64,000 nt of DNA from assembly GCF_018812025.1 (NCBI RefSeq), contig NC_063061.1, positions 39,368,174 through 39,432,173 on the forward strand, written 5' to 3'. Each line of letters begins with the position of its first letter. The stretch's first letter is position 1. Positions 34,501 to 46,256 of this stretch are shown in pieces. The notes under the pieces were generated by a model. The model saw only the letters and a list, made by a program, of their open reading frames with translations. It did not search any database and had not been told where the DNA came from. The stretch comes from Megalobrama amblycephala. Its lineage: Eukaryota; Chordata; Actinopteri; Cypriniformes; Xenocyprididae. Position numbers and translations under genes: made by a program.

Positions 34501-34944
34501 GCGATGAGATTTTCATAATATCTCCATCGTGCGTTTTTTCACATGTTCTCTTTTCAGAGGAACCAGATCATTATCCAGTGCACCGCAGTCATGTGGTGTT
34601 AAATAAATTGCATTTTGTGAATCTTATGGAGTGATTGTTTTTATTTAGATATTACTGACTTCAGTAATTTCATGTTTTGACACATAAAATAAGAACGTTT
34701 TAGTCTTTTCTTCCCTGTTGTGACTTATATGCGGGTTAAACGCGTCTCGAACAAGAACAAATGTAGGGCGGGGCTTGATATTTCTCCGTGGCGAATTGCT
34801 GTTTGTTATTGGTGGATCTAATGTGAGTGACAGATTGCCCCGCCCTCGCACCATGTCATCACATTTTGAGAACGTTATTAGAAGAACGTTTGTTCATAAC
34901 TTTGAGAGAACCTTGCCAGAACGTTCCATTTTAGCTGGGAAGAA
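34501..34944. other. Upstream flank with a fragment of the AACGTT repeat family F
   Basis: 34.5-34.86 kb is unique. 34862-34937 carries AGAAGAACGTTTGTTCATAA and GAGAACCTTGCCAGAACGTTCC, family F. Related fragments lie at 40030-40110, 43741-43815, 44680-44763, 45586-45650, 54535-54728 and 57885-57935. Confidence 0.6.
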
Positions 34945-35507
34945 TTAAAGGATTAGTTCACTTTCAAATTAAAATGTTCTAATAATTTACTCTCCTCCAT
35001 GTCATCCAAGATGTTCATGTCTTTCTTTCTTCAGTGGAAAAGAAATGAAGGTTTTTGAGGAAAACATTCCAGGATTTTTCTCCATATAGTGGACTTCACT
35101 GGGGTTTAACGGGTTGAAGGTCCAAATGTCAGTTTCAGTGCAGCTTCAAAGAGTGACCTTTACAACATGATTACGTCATGCGTGGAGCATCACAGAGCAG
35201 TGCAAGATGAGCATTTGTGGTTAAAAAGTATAAATATTTTTATTTTTTTCAGAAAATGTCCGATGCTTTCTCTTATTCCTCGTCTGGGATCATGTAGAGC
35301 TCTTTGAAGCTGCACTGAAACTGACATTTGGACCTTCAACCCGTTGAACCCCAGTGAAGTCCACTATATGGAGAAAAATCCTGGAATGTTTTCCTCAAAA
35401 ACCTTCATTTCTTTTCCACTGAAGAAAGAAAGACATGAACATCTTGGATGACATGGAGGAGAGTAAATTATCAGGAAATTTTAATTCTGAAGTGAACTAA
35501 TGCTTTA
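34945..35507. mobile_element. Fold-back element A, copy 2 (internally deleted)
   Basis: Same arms as copy 3 at 36833-37737. The left arm jumps from CAGCTTCAAAGAG straight to TGACCTTTACAACATGATTA, removing the inner left arm and centre present in copy 3. It sits directly next to a family F fragment. Confidence 0.85.
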
Positions 35508-36235
35508 TCTAGTGTTTGTGAGGATGGCAGATGTTACAGATGGACAGAATGAACGCATATGAACTTTAACGCCAAGCTGTTCAAGAACTAATCGACGCAT
35601 ATTCCAGTAAAAAGCAGTATTTCTCCTCTCCAGCAGTATTTATGAAAGACGGCACGCTTGTTTTCGCCCATTCCTTCTCTCTGGATTTCTATCTGTGGCT
35701 ACTTGACACAACGGTTAATTAGATTTTTAGCTGCTCTTAACCACTAATTCATAAATCATAACTCAATGAGCCTGACTGACACAGAACACCAATAAAGCAT
35801 GACACAATCATAAATCATTGACATGGAAAGTGTTGGAATATGTGACTTGTGCTGTTCTTCAGTTTTACTCCAAATGTCATTAAACATAATGGACGACACG
35901 GATGGTTATGAGTTTAATTCCCAAGGAATGCGTGAATCGATAAAATGCATACATGTTGCCAAATGCATAAATGTAAACGCAATTATGAAGTGCATGAAGA
36001 ATATGTCAGTAAACTCAAACTCAAAAGTAAAAACCCTCTAGTAAAGTGCACTTAAACTCAACATGAGATCTAAATTGACTCTCTTGATGTTTTTGTTCTT
36101 TTGCAAAAAAAAAAAAAAGTCTTTATAATCAACTATAATTTTATACAAAATTGGATTAAAAATGCAAAAATTACTGAATTTAATTCATGGCACTCATGTG
36201 CATCATGATGAGGTCATTTGATGAAACATAATCAC

Positions 36236-36293
<58 letters not shown>

Positions 36294-36832
36294 AAAAAAA
36301 AATAGCAGACATTATCCAGTGTCCACTGTGTAGTGTGTAGTGAGCTAGTGTTCTATTCCAAGCAAAACCCTTGAGAGAAACATCAAAATAAAACAAACTC
36401 ATATTGACGAAAGAGAATAAAAGACGTTTCTGTTGCGTCTCAGGTGAGCTCTAAATCTTCATTACCTGCTCGACTTCACCGCATCATGTTTCAGGTAAAT
36501 ATTTGGACACAAAGGCAGGTGTAATAGACAGCAGCCTTGTGAGGTGATGACTTACCGTAGTATTTCCCCTCAGGACTCAGTTGCACCTCATTAAATGCCT
36601 TTCACACGTTTAGCGACGTCTTAAAGTGCAGCGCAGTCGACATCACCTCATCTGCTGAAACCATCACAACCTGTTCTACTTCTGCAGATTGAGTGAGAAG
36701 GATTTCAATGTTGCATATACAAATTCCATCCATTTTGATTACAGTTTTAATGTGATCAAACTGATAAATTTAATGTGATGCATATTTGTCAGTCATAAAT
36801 AGAGATTTTTGCATAAAAAATTATTTATTAAT
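35508..36832. other. Upstream flank with a degenerate SINE-like fragment and an A/AT microsatellite
   Basis: At 35905-35975, GGTTATGAGTTTAATTCCCA (B-box-like) followed by GCCAAATGCATAAATGTAAA resembles a worn tRNA-derived SINE and its tail. At 36235-36302 an A-run grades into (AT)n of about 19 units and back into A. The rest is unique. Confidence 0.5.
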
Positions 36833-37737
36833 AAATGATTAGTTCACTTCAGAATAAAAGTTTCCTGATAATTTACTCACCCTCATGTCATCTGAGATGT
36901 TCATGTCTTTCTTTCTTCAGTGGAAAAGAAATGAAGGTTTTTGAGGAAAACATTCCAGGATTTTTCTCCATATAGTGGACTTCACTGGGGTTCAACGGGT
37001 TGAAGGTCCAAATGTCAGTTTCAGTGCAGCTTCAAAGAGCTCTACATGATCCCAGACGAGGAATAAGAGTCTTATCTAGAGAAACCATCGGACATTTACT
37101 AAAAAAAAAAAAAAATATATATACTTTTTAACCACAAATGCTCGTCTTGCACTGCTCTGTGATGCTCCACGCATGACGTAATGATGTTGGAAAGGTCATG
37201 CGTGAGCGTGACGTAGGCGGAAGTACCGATCCAGTGTTTACAAAGAGAATGTGCAAAGACTAAGTCAAACAGCCTTTACAAAAAAAAGGAAAAACAACAA
37301 TGTTGGACGATTTTGAAGTTTTTGATGGAGTTTTTTCGATCTACCGCAGTATTTCCACCTACGTCAGTCACGCGTGACCTTTCCAACATGATTACGTCAT
37401 GCGTGGAGCATCACAGAGCAGTGCAAGACGAGCATTTGTGGTTAAAAAGTATATAATGTTTATTTTTTTTAGAAAATGTCCGATGGTTTCTCTAGATAAG
37501 ACTCTTATTCCTCGTCTGGGATCATGTAGAGCTCTTTGAAGCTGCACTGAAACTGACATTTGGACCTTCAACCCGTTGAACCCCAGTGAAGTCCACTATA
37601 TGGAGAAAAATCCTGGAATGTTTTCCTCAAAAACCTTCATTTCTTTTCCACTGAAGAAAGAAAGACATGAACATCTTGGATGACATGGAGGAGAGTAAAT
37701 TATCAGGAAATTTTAATTCAAAAGAGAACTAATCCTT
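36833..37737. mobile_element. Fold-back element A, copy 3 (longest)
   Basis: A 905-bp copy with near-complementary arms. The centre includes GTGACGTAGGCGGAAGTACC and, inverted, ACCTACGTCAGTCACGCGTG, around a short unique core with a 22-codon frame starting MLDDFEVFDG. No transposase. The outer left TTAA is not intact. Confidence 0.85.
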
Positions 37738-38135
37738 ATTTGCATCTATTGGAATTTATTGAAATAATACATTTAATCAAATTGCTTGGAATCAACATAA
37801 ATCTGTTCATTGTAAACACAATTTCAGTTAAAAAAGTAAAAATGGTTAAAATATGACTAGCAGTGGATCAAGCAAACTTAAAATGTATGAGATTGAAATA
37901 AAATGGATTTATGATAAACATATAAACCTGGTTATGGTGCATTTAAAACACGCTCAGTTTATCAGTAGAGTTATTACAGAAAACTCACCTGTAAATTCAT
38001 GTATGACTGACAAATATGCATTTTCGCGCTAGCTTTCAAATCACAACAGAGCGTCACCAAAGCCACGCCTCCTCCCAAACCGTCGAAGGCGTTAAACTAC
38101 CGTTACCTCATGTCTCAAAGAACATAACATTACTA
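37738..38135. other. Unique upstream sequence
   Basis: No supported feature; AT-rich with a short GC-richer end just before the THAP element. Confidence 0.5.
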
Positions 38136-38976
38136 TAATAGAGGGTATGCACGTGACGTCACCGTCGACCGTTACGACTGCGGTCACGGCCACTGAGTGG
38201 CAAAAGACTGAGCGGCAGCATTGGTTTTCAGCGTGAATGTCGCGAAAAACACACAAAACACGTCCAAAACGGGAAAGAGCTTTGCGACTGACTGTATAAA
38301 TAGCTTTGACACAAAACCTGAGGTATATATTTAAAAACTTGCGAAAGCTACAGAAAAAAAAAGCAAATGGATTACTGCAATTCACAGAAACAGCTGGACT
38401 CCAGCAGAGAAACATGGATTTGCAGTTATCATTTTGTGTCAAATTGTTGGATTTTGAGGTAAAATCATACCGTATATATTGTATTGTTATATATTATGTT
38501 GACAACTCATTAATTAAATATTTACCATCTTATATTCTGCATAATTGGGTGTTTTTAAATAAACAACACTGACAAAAACTATACTATAAAACTATATATG
38601 TTTTAGGGCTGGACAATATGACGATATAACATTGATATAAGTGATTACGCGGATTTAAACCTACCTATATTGTAGTTATATAAAGCGTTCACAGTCAGAT
38701 TTGCTTTATGTATTTCCCCACCGTCAAATCAGGCACATATAAATATCAGGAAACACGACTCCTGGCTGCATGTCAATATCCATGGATTAGGTTTATTTGA
38801 CAAGTTGTAAGGAACACTTTTGAGCCCAACCTTTAGTGTAATTCGTTAGTTTTACTCGCGTTTTCGCAGTTTACCCTATTATATCCAGTCACGCAGCAGG
38901 TTCTTTTACCACTCAGTCCAACTGAGGGAACGCGTTTTCGGCGGGAAAGTGACGTCGATGCATACCCTCTATAGAC
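38136..38976 (+). mobile_element. Decayed DNA transposon with THAP-domain remnant
   Basis: The ends are inverted repeats: ATAGAGGGTATGCACGTGACGTC at 38137 and, on the other strand, CTATAGAGGGTATGCATCGACGTC ending near 38976. Inside, at about 38365-38440, one frame reads KWITAIHRNSWTPAEK and the next frame reads TWICSYHFVS. Together these match the second half of a THAP zinc-binding domain (W...NW-TP..., then CX2HF), split by a frameshift. The first half and the catalytic part of the transposase are absent. The family is a THAP-type transposon (P or Kolobok-like); which one is uncertain. It cannot make an active protein. Confidence 0.65.
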
Positions 38977-39298
38977 CTTATTTACCAGAGAAACAAGCGC
39001 GCCGCCATCTTTATAAAATTGTCTTTGAACTTCCGTTTTGCGGTAGCTCTGTACATTTCTATGGCATCGCTGTCAAAGAATAATTAGTTAAGTGGATTTA
39101 CTTGTTGTAGAGTTAATGCAAGTTATCATGAGCATTGTTATGTTTAAAGCAGATGTCTTAACAAATGTCAGTAGGTCGGGGAGATTTTAAAAGGAGCAGT
39201 TCATTCATAAATGTAATATCGCTGTGGAAATACAAACCGGAAGTCAAAAGACAACGAGCGCAACGCTGAAAAGGGGCGGGGCTACATAAGGTCTTATA
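38971..39298. mobile_element. Small element J with AGACCTTAT ends
   Basis: TATAGACCTTATTTACCAGA at the left and TACATAAGGTCTTATA at the right are inverted matches. Contains CCGCCATCTT and a GGGGCGGGGC box. It lies end to end with the THAP element, sharing the CTATAG junction. Confidence 0.55.
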
Positions 39299-40029
39299 AT
39301 GAACGTTTGTACCGGACTGCTGCAGATTCATCTCGGTGTTGATACTGTTGACATGGAAACGCATAATTCCGAGCCTGAGGAAGAGAACAGCTCCAAGTCG
39401 TCACGCGTTGTCGTCTCTTAATTACAGACGTTATGCCGTGAACGCAGCATAAGCTCGTTGTTTTGATTCGGTAGGAACTGTAAAAGGTTTGTTTTTGTCT
39501 GTATAAACTCTAGCGTGGAACGCGCTGTTGACGTGTGACGTCTGCGCGAGGGAAACATGCTGAAAGGCAGGTAGGACATCATATTATTACATTCGGAACG
39601 AATGTAATGATTGGATGAAAATTTTATAGTCCTATAGGACTTCCACGGATGATATATATTTATAAAAATACAGTTTAAAGGAATACTTAACTTTAAAATG
39701 TGAAATCTTCTGCCAGATCGCCTTCCGTATTCAGTCTACAAAGAAAGTGTAACGCCTCTCGCAGTTCAAAAAGCTTACACTAATATGCCTAATTAATATT
39801 TTTATTTGATAATCCTCAATAAGAGTGCAGTAGCTCAATTTAACACAGTTTACCAGGTTTAATCCATTAACAGAAATCCAGAAGATTTCATCCAAAACAC
39901 AGAAATACAAAAGTTTTCAGATTCAGTTTGGACTTGATTTAATGAGGATAAATGAGTGATCACATTTTAAACCCTGAAGAATCATATCCAGCAAAACATG
40001 TTTCTTGATAAGAAGAGCCTATAGCTAAC
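39299..40029. other. CpG-richer unique sequence with a possible short exon
   Basis: 39.30-39.56 kb has raised CpG content. It includes a 22-codon frame (METHNSEPEEENSSKSSRVV, then V, S, stop) and, at about 39556-39571, ATGCTGAAAGGCAG followed by GTAGG, a start codon with a donor-like site. No partner exon was found, so I do not call a gene. The remainder to 40.03 kb is plain. Confidence 0.35.
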
Positions 40030-40122
40030 AGGAAACGTGCTGGCAAGGTTCTCTCAAAGTTATGAACAAACGTTCTCCCAGTAACGTTAATAGAATGATT
40101 GTTCAGAGTTAATTCTCGAAAG

Positions 40123-40655
40123 CATTAGTTCACCCAAAAATGAAAATAATGTCATTAATTACTCACCCTCATGCCGTTCCACACCCGTAAAGTCCTTCGT
40201 TAATCTTCTAAACACTGCTTCATGAAGCTTCGGAGCGTTATGAATCATTTGTGTTGAATCATGATTCGGATCGCGTGTCAAACCGCCAAACGGCTGAAAT
40301 CACGTGACTTTGGCGCTCCGAACCGCTGATTCGACACAAAAGATTCATAACGCTCCGAAGCTTCATGATCATCCATCACTATGTAAGTCGTTATTTTGTT
40401 TTTTTGGCGCACCAAAAATATTCTCGTGGCTTTATAATATTAATATTGAACCACTGTACTCACATGACCTGATTTAAATATGTTTTTAGTACATTAATGG
40501 ATCTTGAGAGAGGAAATGTCATTGCTCAGGCCTCACTGAGCCCTCGGATTTCATCAAAAATATCTTAATTTGTGTTCTGAAGATGAACGAAGGTCTTACG
40601 GGTGTGGAACGACATGAGGGAGAGTAATTAATGACAGAATTTTCATTTTTAAACT
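40123..40655. mobile_element. Fold-back element B, copy 1
   Basis: Left AGTTCACCCAAAAATGAAAA...TCATTAATTACTCACCCTC and right GAGAGTAATTAATGACAGAA...TTCATTTTT are inverted. The inner arms carry AACGCTCCGAAGCTTCATGA-type sequence. It sits within family F sequence. No coding frame. Confidence 0.8.
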
Positions 40656-40656
40656 G

Positions 40657-40825
40657 AGGCCCAAACCCGACCCATACCCGAGATCATTTGACCCAACGTG
40701 AACCCAACTGGTACTGTTATAGTTTAACCCGAACCCGAATCTATTCGTGAAACCTTAACCTGACCCGAAACCCGCAAGTTCTTTGGGACCCGTCGGGCTT
40801 GGGTCGGGTAGCAGACCTCTATTCT
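40657..40825. repeat. ACCCGACCC-rich dispersed repeat
   Basis: CCCAAACCCGACCCATACCC, then AACCCGAACCCGAATC, and finally the inverse CCCGTCGGGCTTGGGTCGGG form a small fold-back of a kind widespread in fish genomes. Confidence 0.6.
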
Positions 40826-42284
40826 CGTGTTCACACTTGCATATAATAACATTACAAATAATACCATACAATACGCACAAAAACATGATTTATTCATCGT
40901 TCATGGAAGGTTTTTCCCTGAAATGTTTTAGTTTTTTAAATGCTAAGTTGTTCAGAGAACATTCAAAAGAAACATTCCCATAATGTTTAAAAAAAAATGA
41001 CGTTTTGAACATTCAGAGAACATTTTCATAACATTTTATAACATATTTCTGATCCTAACCACTGAAGAACCTTTACCCAGTGAAGATCCGACAGCATCCG
41101 AATAGCTGGATCCATCAGCGGTTGTTCTGTGCTGACCTGAGATGTTTGTTGCGTTCAGGATGAGCTGATCTGGGATCAGGGTGGGCAGGTTACATGCTGC
41201 CTCGACATATGGCCGGCGCGGTAAATCTGATTAATTTGGGAGACCAGGACAGGCTGCACCGGGAAAACCCAGCCGCTCCGGGCCGCGCGCTGCCAGGTTC
41301 TCCTCCAGAGCGGCTAAAAACAGACAAACACACGTCAAACACTCAGATGGTCCTGCTGAGGGCGGGTCTGCGGGTCTCGCCGTGGGACTGGGTTTCAACA
41401 AGAAAAAAAGCAAGAGAATCCAAATTTATTCATGCGACCTCCGTCATGGTGGTCATGTGACTGGGACACAGAGTATTTTAGCGGTCAGATCAGTTTACAG
41501 GACGCACACTCACATGTGTTTGTTGATTTCTAAGTGATCAAGTCAAGTGTTTTCGCACTTGATGATTGGCTGTAGGTCATCAGTAAATGATTGTGATATT
41601 TAAATGTCAGTGTTTCCCAAATAAAACACAAGCTGTATGTGTCTACAGTAGAGAACTGTGTTTAGAGTTTTGCAAAAAAGTTTGCTTTACAAATGCAAAC
41701 TAATTTTAAAGCACGTGATGCATTTGCAGTTTTGCAGACTTGCTTTGAAGGTTCAGTTCAGCCTCACTTTTAGTGCATAAGCAATTAAAAAAAACTGTAT
41801 CAGGTCCGAATGATGAGAATTAGCATGTATGAATATATGAGTGTCACTTCCTGTGTGACGCTGTTAAACTCTGCACATCAAACACTCGCTCCATTTGCAT
41901 GCGGCACATTTAAACATCTTATAATGATGGATTGATGGTCCTGCTGTAGAGCCGCTCATGAAGCCGAGGTTTCATCCATCCTGAAGAGGAGGTGTTTTTC
42001 CTGGAAAGTGCTGAATCCAACTGCTGAATCAACAGAGAGCCACGGATAGTCCATCCATCAGCATCCGCTCCAGATCACACACACACAGCAGAAACACCGA
42101 CCCATCTGTAAATGCAGAAGAAATACTTCATCACGTTTAGACTGGAAGATTCCAGGTAGAACCAAACGGATGTGCATGAGAATCTCTGTGTTTAAAGAAG
42201 CAAAAACCAGAACCTGTCATGAAACATCAAAAACTGGCAGCTTTCTCAGTTGGGGTTTAAAAGACTCTTAATTTTCAGTAATAT
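40826..42284. other. Upstream flank, mostly unique
   Basis: 40926-41050 has family F words (AGAGAACATTCAAAAGAAACATTCC). 41190-41330 is GC-richer, complex sequence with GTAAATCTGATTAATTTGGG; the 88-codon frame over it has no domain resemblance. The rest is unremarkable. Confidence 0.45.
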
Positions 42285-42370
42285 TATTGATTCAACTGCA
42301 TTTCTGTCTTGTTTTCAAGCACAAATATCTGAACATTCTTAAATCAAGATTCATTTACTGACGTGAGATC
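42285..42370 (+). repeat. Dispersed fragment D (AAATATCTAAACATTCTTAAATCAAGA)
   Basis: Contains TTGTTTTCAAGCACAAATAT and CATTCTTAAATCAAGATTCA. Near-identical words occur at 51340-51400 and 63235-63300, and inverted near 63840-63890. Confidence 0.65.
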
Positions 42371-43078
42371 TTCGATCTGACCACATTAAATTATGATCAT
42401 TAGACGTTAGATCTTCAGTTATGAACGCTGACGGACGTAAACATCACCGGTTACTGTAGCTGAACAAACATGCCTGGATCATTTTCTTCTCATTGTAAAT
42501 TCTGACTGAAGCGAGAGACAGAAAGAAAGATAAAAACATTGTGGCGTTTCATTCGTTTAAGAGCTACTGGAGGATCTGTAATGGGCTCTTAAAAATGAAT
42601 CATGATGAAGAATCAACAGGAAGATTAGAACGAGCCTTCGGGACTGTTTTGGTCTTTTGACGACAGGTGATTTTGGAGAGGGACTCGCGCTTTGACAATC
42701 TGTGAGACGCAAATCAAAAAGAAATTACAAAACCCACAACAAGAGGCTCCTGCTGTGTAATTTGAATGCAATTTAAAATCTTTTCAATGAAAACCACGAC
42801 TTTGTGCTCGAGGCGTTTTGATGTATTTTGACAGAAAGTGGAAGCGGCCGTCTGTGAAACCAGACGCATCCCAGAATCCTTCTGAAACGTGCGTCTCTGT
42901 TCAATCCGGAGACTGAGAGTCGTGAAAAACCCGAGAAACACTTTAACTGGGCTGATGTTATAAACTTTTCTAATGACCTTTAATGTGAAGATGTGCTCAC
43001 GTGAGGGACTTCTCAGCTCTCTGAACATTCAAAACGTCCAAACGTTTTTTTTTTTTTTTTTTGTAGGTTATATGAATG
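42371..43078. other. Unique upstream sequence with a poly-T run
   Basis: A T-run lies at 43045-43062 just before element A copy 4. The 104-codon minus frame at 42714-43028 has no recognised motif. Confidence 0.5.
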
Positions 43079-43740
43079 TTAAAGGATTAGTTCATTTTCA
43101 AATTAAAATATCCTGATAATTTACTCACCCTCATGTCATCTGAGATGTTCATGTCTTTCTTTCTTCAGTGGAAAAGAAATGAAGGTTTTTGAGGAAAACA
43201 TTCCAGGATTTTTCTCCATATAGTGGACTTCACTGGGGTTCAACGGGTTGAAGGTCCAAATGTCAGTTTCAGTGCAGCTTCAAAGAGCTCTACATGATCC
43301 CAGACGAGGAATAAGAGTCTAATCTAGAGAAACCATCGTTCATTTTCTAAAAAAAATTAAATATTTTATACGTTTTAACCATAAATGCTCGTCTTGAACT
43401 AGCTCTCTTCTTCTTCTTCTCTATTTGAATTCCAGCAGTGTAGACGCTGCTAAGTGTATTAGAGAGCTAGTTCAAGATGAGCATTTATGGTTAATTTTTT
43501 TTTTTTAGAAAATGAGCAATGGTTTCTCTAGATAAGATCCTTATCGCTGCAAACTGACATTTGGACCTTCAACCGTTTGGGATCCATTGAAGTCCACTAT
43601 ATGGAGAATAATCCTGGAATGTTTTCATCAAAAACCTTCATTTCTTTTCCATTGAAGAAAGAAAGACATGAACATCTTGGATGACATGGAGGAGAGTAAA
43701 TTATCAGGACATTTTAATTTGAAAGTGAACTAATCTAATT
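43079..43740. mobile_element. Fold-back element A, copy 4
   Basis: Ends TTAAAGGATTAGTTCATTTT and GTGAACTAATCTAATTAA. Arms as in copies 1-3, with a centre CTAGCTCTCTTCTTC...AGAGAGCTAGTTCAAG of its own. AAGGAAACATTCCATTGTAT of family F follows directly. Confidence 0.85.
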
Positions 43741-44279
43741 AAGGAAACATTCCATTGTATTATTCTTCAAACATTACGGGAACGTTACTTTTGAACATTC
43801 TGAAACAAGTGGTAACATTTTTTGATTTTCAAAATAAATTACAGAGGAGCAGTAATTTATCAATTTGCAACAAGCATATTTTCATACTCATAAGGCATGT
43901 TCAGACCTTTATTTTGAAATAGCGATGAACATGAAAAATCATTAAAGATTGGTTGAAACATGTTTGTTTTCATGCCAAGAATTCAAAAGATAACATCCAT
44001 TCAATTTTTTTGAGAAAAAAAGGTCTGAAAATGTTTTTAATAGAAAAAAAAAATACATTTATGATTGTGGCGGCGATCTATAACCCACATACATGTTATT
44101 TTTATGTTTATTAGAGGCTGAATTCATATCAAATTCTGCCAAACTTCCCATACTACTTCTATATAGGATCTCTACTTCATAAATAGTATGAAAATAACGG
44201 AAATATATGGTTCAGATCACTCAAACCATATATGGAAATGGAGGCGCCCTTATATGGTCAGTAATGGAGCTTGGTTGTC
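43741..44279. other. Family F fragment then unique AT-rich sequence
   Basis: 43741-43815 is family F. The remainder has no supported feature. Confidence 0.5.
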
Positions 44280-44650
44280 ATCTAGTGAAAAAGTGTGGTA
44301 CTGCGCCCAAACTAAATCTTACTGAAAGCTCATTTTTTGAGATATCAACCTGAAATTTGGAACACAACTTGTTCAGATTTTTGGCTTTGATTTCCTTGCA
44401 GCTTTAGAGTAAAACTTGTTTTGTAAAATATATATTTTATATAAAATATAAAATATTATATTTTTACATTTTAAATTTTCATAAACTTAAACTTCTATAA
44501 CTTTTTTTCTGTTTCACTTACATAAGTTATTTCACATCTACAATAATCTGCCAAATTTCATCTTTAAAACAAGATCAGCCTTATGTCTATACTCCAAAGT
44601 ATTCTAGAACTACAACCATTTAAGTTTGGATAGTGCATTTTCTTGTCTAA
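44280..44650 (-). repeat. Dispersed element E, copy 3 (inverted)
   Basis: GATATCAACCTGAAATTTGG, AAACTTCTATAACTTTTTTT and CTACAATAATCTGCCAAATT are complements of the blocks in copies 1 and 2. It ends CTACAACCATTTAAGTTTGG. Confidence 0.75.
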
Positions 44651-44679
44651 AAAAAAAAGTGGGGGTGACAGTTAAAGGG

Positions 44680-44763
44680 TTAAAAAACGTTAGATAAACG
44701 TCCAACTAAACGTTTCAGGTAAAAACATTCCATGAATGATGGATAGCGTAAACTTTTGAGAAC
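44680..44763. repeat. Family F fragment, left of element B copy 2
   Basis: AACGTTAGATAAACGTCCAA...CATTCCATGAATGATG matches the fuller F copy at 54535-54728. Element B follows and F words resume at 45586, so B appears inserted within F. Confidence 0.65.
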
Positions 44764-45585
44764 ATTAGTTCACCCAAAAATGAAAATTCTGTCATTAATT
44801 CCTCACCCTCATGTCGTTCCACACCTGTAAGACCTTCATTCATCTTCAGAACACAAATTAAGATATTTTTGATGAAATCCAATGCCCTCCATTAACAGCA
44901 AGATAATCAACACTTTCAATGCCCAGAAAGCTACTAAAGACACATTTAAAACAGTCATGTGACTACAGTGGTTCAACCTTAATGTTATAAAGTGACGAGA
45001 ATAATTTTTGTGCACCAAAAAAACTAAATAGCGACTTTATTGAACAATATCTAGTGATGGCTGATTTCAAAACACTGATTCATGAAGCTTTACGAATCTT
45101 TTGTTTTGAATCAGTGGTTCAGAGCGCATATCCAACACGTGAACTATTGAAGTTTCGAAACACTTATGACGTAACGAAGCATCGTTTACTGAAATCACAT
45201 GACTTCTGTGCTCTGAACCACTGATTCGTTAAGCTTTGAAGCTTCATGAAGCAGTGTTTTGAAATCGCCCATCACTAGATACTGTTGAAAAGTCGTTATT
45301 TAGTTTTTTTTTTGGTGTACAAAAAATATTCTTGTCGCTTTATAATTTTAAGTTGAACCACTGCAGTCACATGACTGATTTAAATATGTCTTTAGTACCT
45401 TTCTGGACATCTGAAAGTGTTGATTATCTTGCTGGCTATGCAGGCCTCAATGAGTCATCCGATTTCATCAAAAATATCTTAATTTGTGTTCTGAAGATGA
45501 ACGAAGGTCTCACGGGTGTGGAACGATATGAGGGTGAGTAATTAATGACAGAATTTTCATTTTTGGGTGAACTAACCCTTTAAAG
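44764..45585. mobile_element. Fold-back element B, copy 2
   Basis: Left ATTAGTTCACCCAAAAATGA and right TTTTGGGTGAACTAACCCTTTAA are inverted ends. The arms carry ATTTTTGATGAAATCC and its complement, and AACACTGATTCATGAAGCTT and its complement. About 820 bp; no transposase frame. Confidence 0.85.
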
Positions 45586-46256
45586 ATCACTATGAAGGAA
45601 CGTTCTATTAACGTTACAGGAAGAACGTTTTGAGAGAGAAACGCTTTCACACAAGTGTTCCTGCATTTAAATGACCTCCTTCTTTCTCAGTACATTTGAA
45701 AAACCATTCGACATGATGACACAAATCCTCATGGTCCTCCATCACAGCAGAAGCAGAAAGAGATTGAGACGTGGATGGAGAGACACACAGAACGTGTCTA
45801 TCTGATTATTATAATGAGTCTTTGTGTGCGGGTGATGGGAAAATGACGAATGGCTTTCAGTGCACAGATTGTCCTGTGATTTATGAAAGAAAAATCAACA
45901 TATTCATTATTCAATGAACTGGAGCAGCTGATCTCAGATCAGTCTGGGTGAAGCTCAACGCTCACGTGTGACGACTGTTTAGAAGGTTTTATCTCCCATG
46001 ATCAGTCATATTATTGATCCAAATTCAATTATGATGATGTTTCTCTAATTGCTTTATCTTCTGCACAGATATAAATGAACATGATTCAGAAGGAATGTAG
46101 AACGATTCTGATTCAGATCCTTCAGATCATTTTTGCTCATGGAAATTTTAGAGCCAATAAGCTGAGCCGTAAATGTCATGTGACTGATGACATCACATTG
46201 GCTTCACCAATCAGACACTGAGAAAACATCTTTTATCTAGAACATCAGGAGATATT
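45586..46256. other. Family F remnant then unique upstream sequence
   Basis: 45586-45650 (GAACGTTCTATTAACGTTAC) is family F. 45.75-46.2 kb is unique and complex, with no gene supported. Confidence 0.5.

Noticed and set aside
41194..41460. 88-codon frame in GC-richer DNA
   Set aside because: No recognisable motif; overlaps an antisense frame of similar length, as expected for GC-rich non-coding DNA.
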